A stretch of 64,000 bases of DNA from Pseudalkalibacillus sp045920555 (GTDB taxonomy: Bacteria > Bacillota > Bacilli > Bacillales > Fictibacillaceae). The stretch covers positions 4,464,001 to 4,528,000 of the forward strand of contig NZ_CP174509.1 in the NCBI RefSeq assembly GCF_045920555.1, in the 5' to 3' direction. The translations under genes were made by a program, and so were the position numbers. Shown here piece after piece: positions 63,192 to 64,000 of the stretch (within the stretch, counting starts at the first letter, position 1; every line of letters begins with the position of its first letter). Under the pieces are notes generated by a model. It had not been told where the DNA came from, ran no database searches, and saw only the letters and a program-made list of their open reading frames with translations.

Positions 63192-63476
63192 ATGGATATG
63201 GGATGGATTTTTCCGATTGGTTTTTGGCTTATCGGCACACTTGTGGCAGCTAGCCCAGGAGTGCTTTTCCGCCTAGTTGAGAAGGAGAAGGAAACATTAA
63301 GGGAGGAAGCAGATGAAACGAGGTTCCGTGATCATTTAGCTTCTGTTTTCTTCACAGTCGAAGAGAAGTTGATGAGTTCGATACCCTGGTGGTCTTTCAC
63401 ATTAATGTGCTCTATCTTAGCTATTTTTTTGTTTACATTTGGTTTCGTCGCATTAAGCTTTGTGCTTGTCTGGTAA
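63192..63476 (+). CDS. Hypothetical two-helix membrane protein
   Basis: A 94-residue protein with a hydrophobic segment at about 5-25, a charged coiled-coil-like loop (RLVEKEKETLREEADETRFRDHL), and a second segment at about 68-92. ATG at 63192 or 63198, with AGGAGG upstream. Not recognised. Convergent with the next gene, the two ends only four bases apart. Confidence 0.6.
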   Translation: MDMGWIFPIGFWLIGTLVAASPGVLFRLVEKEKETLREEADETRFRDHLASVFFTVEEKLMSSIPWWSFTLMCSILAIFLFTFGFVALSFVLVW

Positions 63477-63480
63477 TTGC

Positions 63481-64000
63481 TTAATCATCTTCTTTAAGCA
63501 ATTTATCAAAATCCACCGTCCAGCGACTAGTCAAGCTATCTCTTTCCAACCGAATGACGGCATTATGCTTATCCAGCCCTCTTCTATTGCTTGTTATGAC
63601 TTCTACTGAATATTCGGTAACAAGTAATGTAGAGGGTTCTTTGTCTGATAATGGCTTATTTGGATGGACAAAGAAAAGTTTATTCAGCATCCTTTTTTGA
63701 ATTGGATGGCTGACTAACTTGTTGATGATCGTGTAGTCCTCCTGATTGACAGCATGGATGAAGATACTGGCCAATTCATCACTTGTCGCCTTTTCGATAT
63801 AGTCATCCAACTTGCCCGAGGCCTTCAGGATCATCAATTGATGAGATGGGTCCTCTTTGTTCGTTTTATGGGTAGTGCTGTTCGGTAGATGAATGCAGAA
63901 GTGGCCCGGAAAGTTATTGGCTAATGCACCAGCACCATGAGGCATTCCGTGCATAGAGGCTGGGATCATCTCAGATCCATTCCGTATGAATATCGCTCTC
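63481..64000 (-). CDS. Conserved protein of unknown function, cut by the window edge
   Basis: The frame is open to the right edge. It can be read from at least FIRNGSEMIPASMHGMPHGAGALANNFPGHFCIHLPNSTTH, so the ATG at 63969 is internal rather than the start. The NFPGHFCIH block with the nearby SMHG and TTH resembles a His/Cys-rich module in uncharacterised secreted Firmicutes proteins, perhaps a metal-dependent hydrolase. The C-terminal part (LLVTEYSVEVITSNRRGLDKHNAVIRLERDSLTSRWTVDFDKLL) is beta-rich. I do not recognise the family with confidence. The N-terminus lies outside the window. Confidence 0.55.
   Translation of the reverse strand, partial: RAIFIRNGSEMIPASMHGMPHGAGALANNFPGHFCIHLPNSTTHKTNKEDPSHQLMILKASGKLDDYIEKATSDELASIFIHAVNQEDYTIINKLVSHPIQKRMLNKLFFVHPNKPLSDKEPSTLLVTEYSVEVITSNRRGLDKHNAVIRLERDSLTSRWTVDFDKLLKEDD

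Noticed and set aside
1..64000. tRNA, rRNA, prophage and integrative elements
   Set aside because: No tRNA cloverleaf, rRNA core, integrase or phage structural gene was recognised in the window.

Overview
The window reads as chromosomal DNA of a low-GC, endospore-forming member of the Bacillaceae. Spore germination and coat genes, the sigma-I/RsgI pair, an S-box (SAM-I) riboswitch and strong GGAGG-type ribosome binding sites all point there. From about 20.7 to 60.4 kb the gene order follows the Bacillus subtilis yurU-yurY / yurZ-yusP segment (sufCDSUB, yurZ, metNIQ, yusD-G, gcvH, yusI, fadE-fadA-fadN, proline dehydrogenase, coat proteins, yusO/yusP-like genes), with local insertions. No rRNA, tRNA or CRISPR array was seen. 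Family names and gene symbols were assigned by recognising motifs and known proteins by eye, without a database search.

Left part, 0-7.2 kb, is accessory and partly decayed. It has a broken HAD phosphatase, a germinant-receptor remnant (intact B subunit, shattered A subunit, small two-helix protein), two glyoxalase-fold genes and an arsR-doxX-SRPBCC operon with a clear operator/promoter. It also has an ORF-less group II intron beside the 5' end of an IS110-family element.

7.2-20.1 kb is a catabolic island of uncertain substrate. One leftward gene series runs OPT transporter, NCS1 permease, DUF917 protein, hydantoinase-A-like protein, Asp/Glu/hydantoin racemase-like protein, DUF1177 protein and AroM-like protein. 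The last five genes are closely packed, with four-base stop/start overlaps at several junctions. An IclR regulator and a divergent hyuA-hyuB pair complete it. Two core genes (DUF917 and the short hydantoinase A) are frameshifted, so the pathway may be inactive in this genome or may contain sequencing errors. This island is the best candidate for a poorly described metabolic system.

20.7-26 kb is the SUF Fe-S assembly operon. 26.3-30.3 kb holds yurZ and the methionine importer under a SAM-I riboswitch. 30.5-38 kb holds thiol-redox proteins, sigI-rsgI, a sugar dehydrogenase-like lipoprotein, a Toprim protein, gcvH and an ArsC/Spx-like protein. 38.3-46.3 kb holds a LysE-type exporter, the fadN-fadA-fadE beta-oxidation operon with a FadR-type operator, a DinB protein and proline dehydrogenase. 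46.5-53 kb holds coat proteins, a two-component system, an FMN reductase and CopC/CopD. 53-64 kb holds a broken alpha/beta hydrolase, two MarR/MFS pairs, PAP2 phosphatase, GNAT acetyltransferase, a CBS protein, cardiolipin synthase and a protein cut by the window edge.

Several intergenic repeat families run through the window. They are a GC-rich palindromic element in five copies (80-375 bp, two exchangeable internal modules), 52-bp near-tandem units at two distant loci, and two smaller hairpin repeats.
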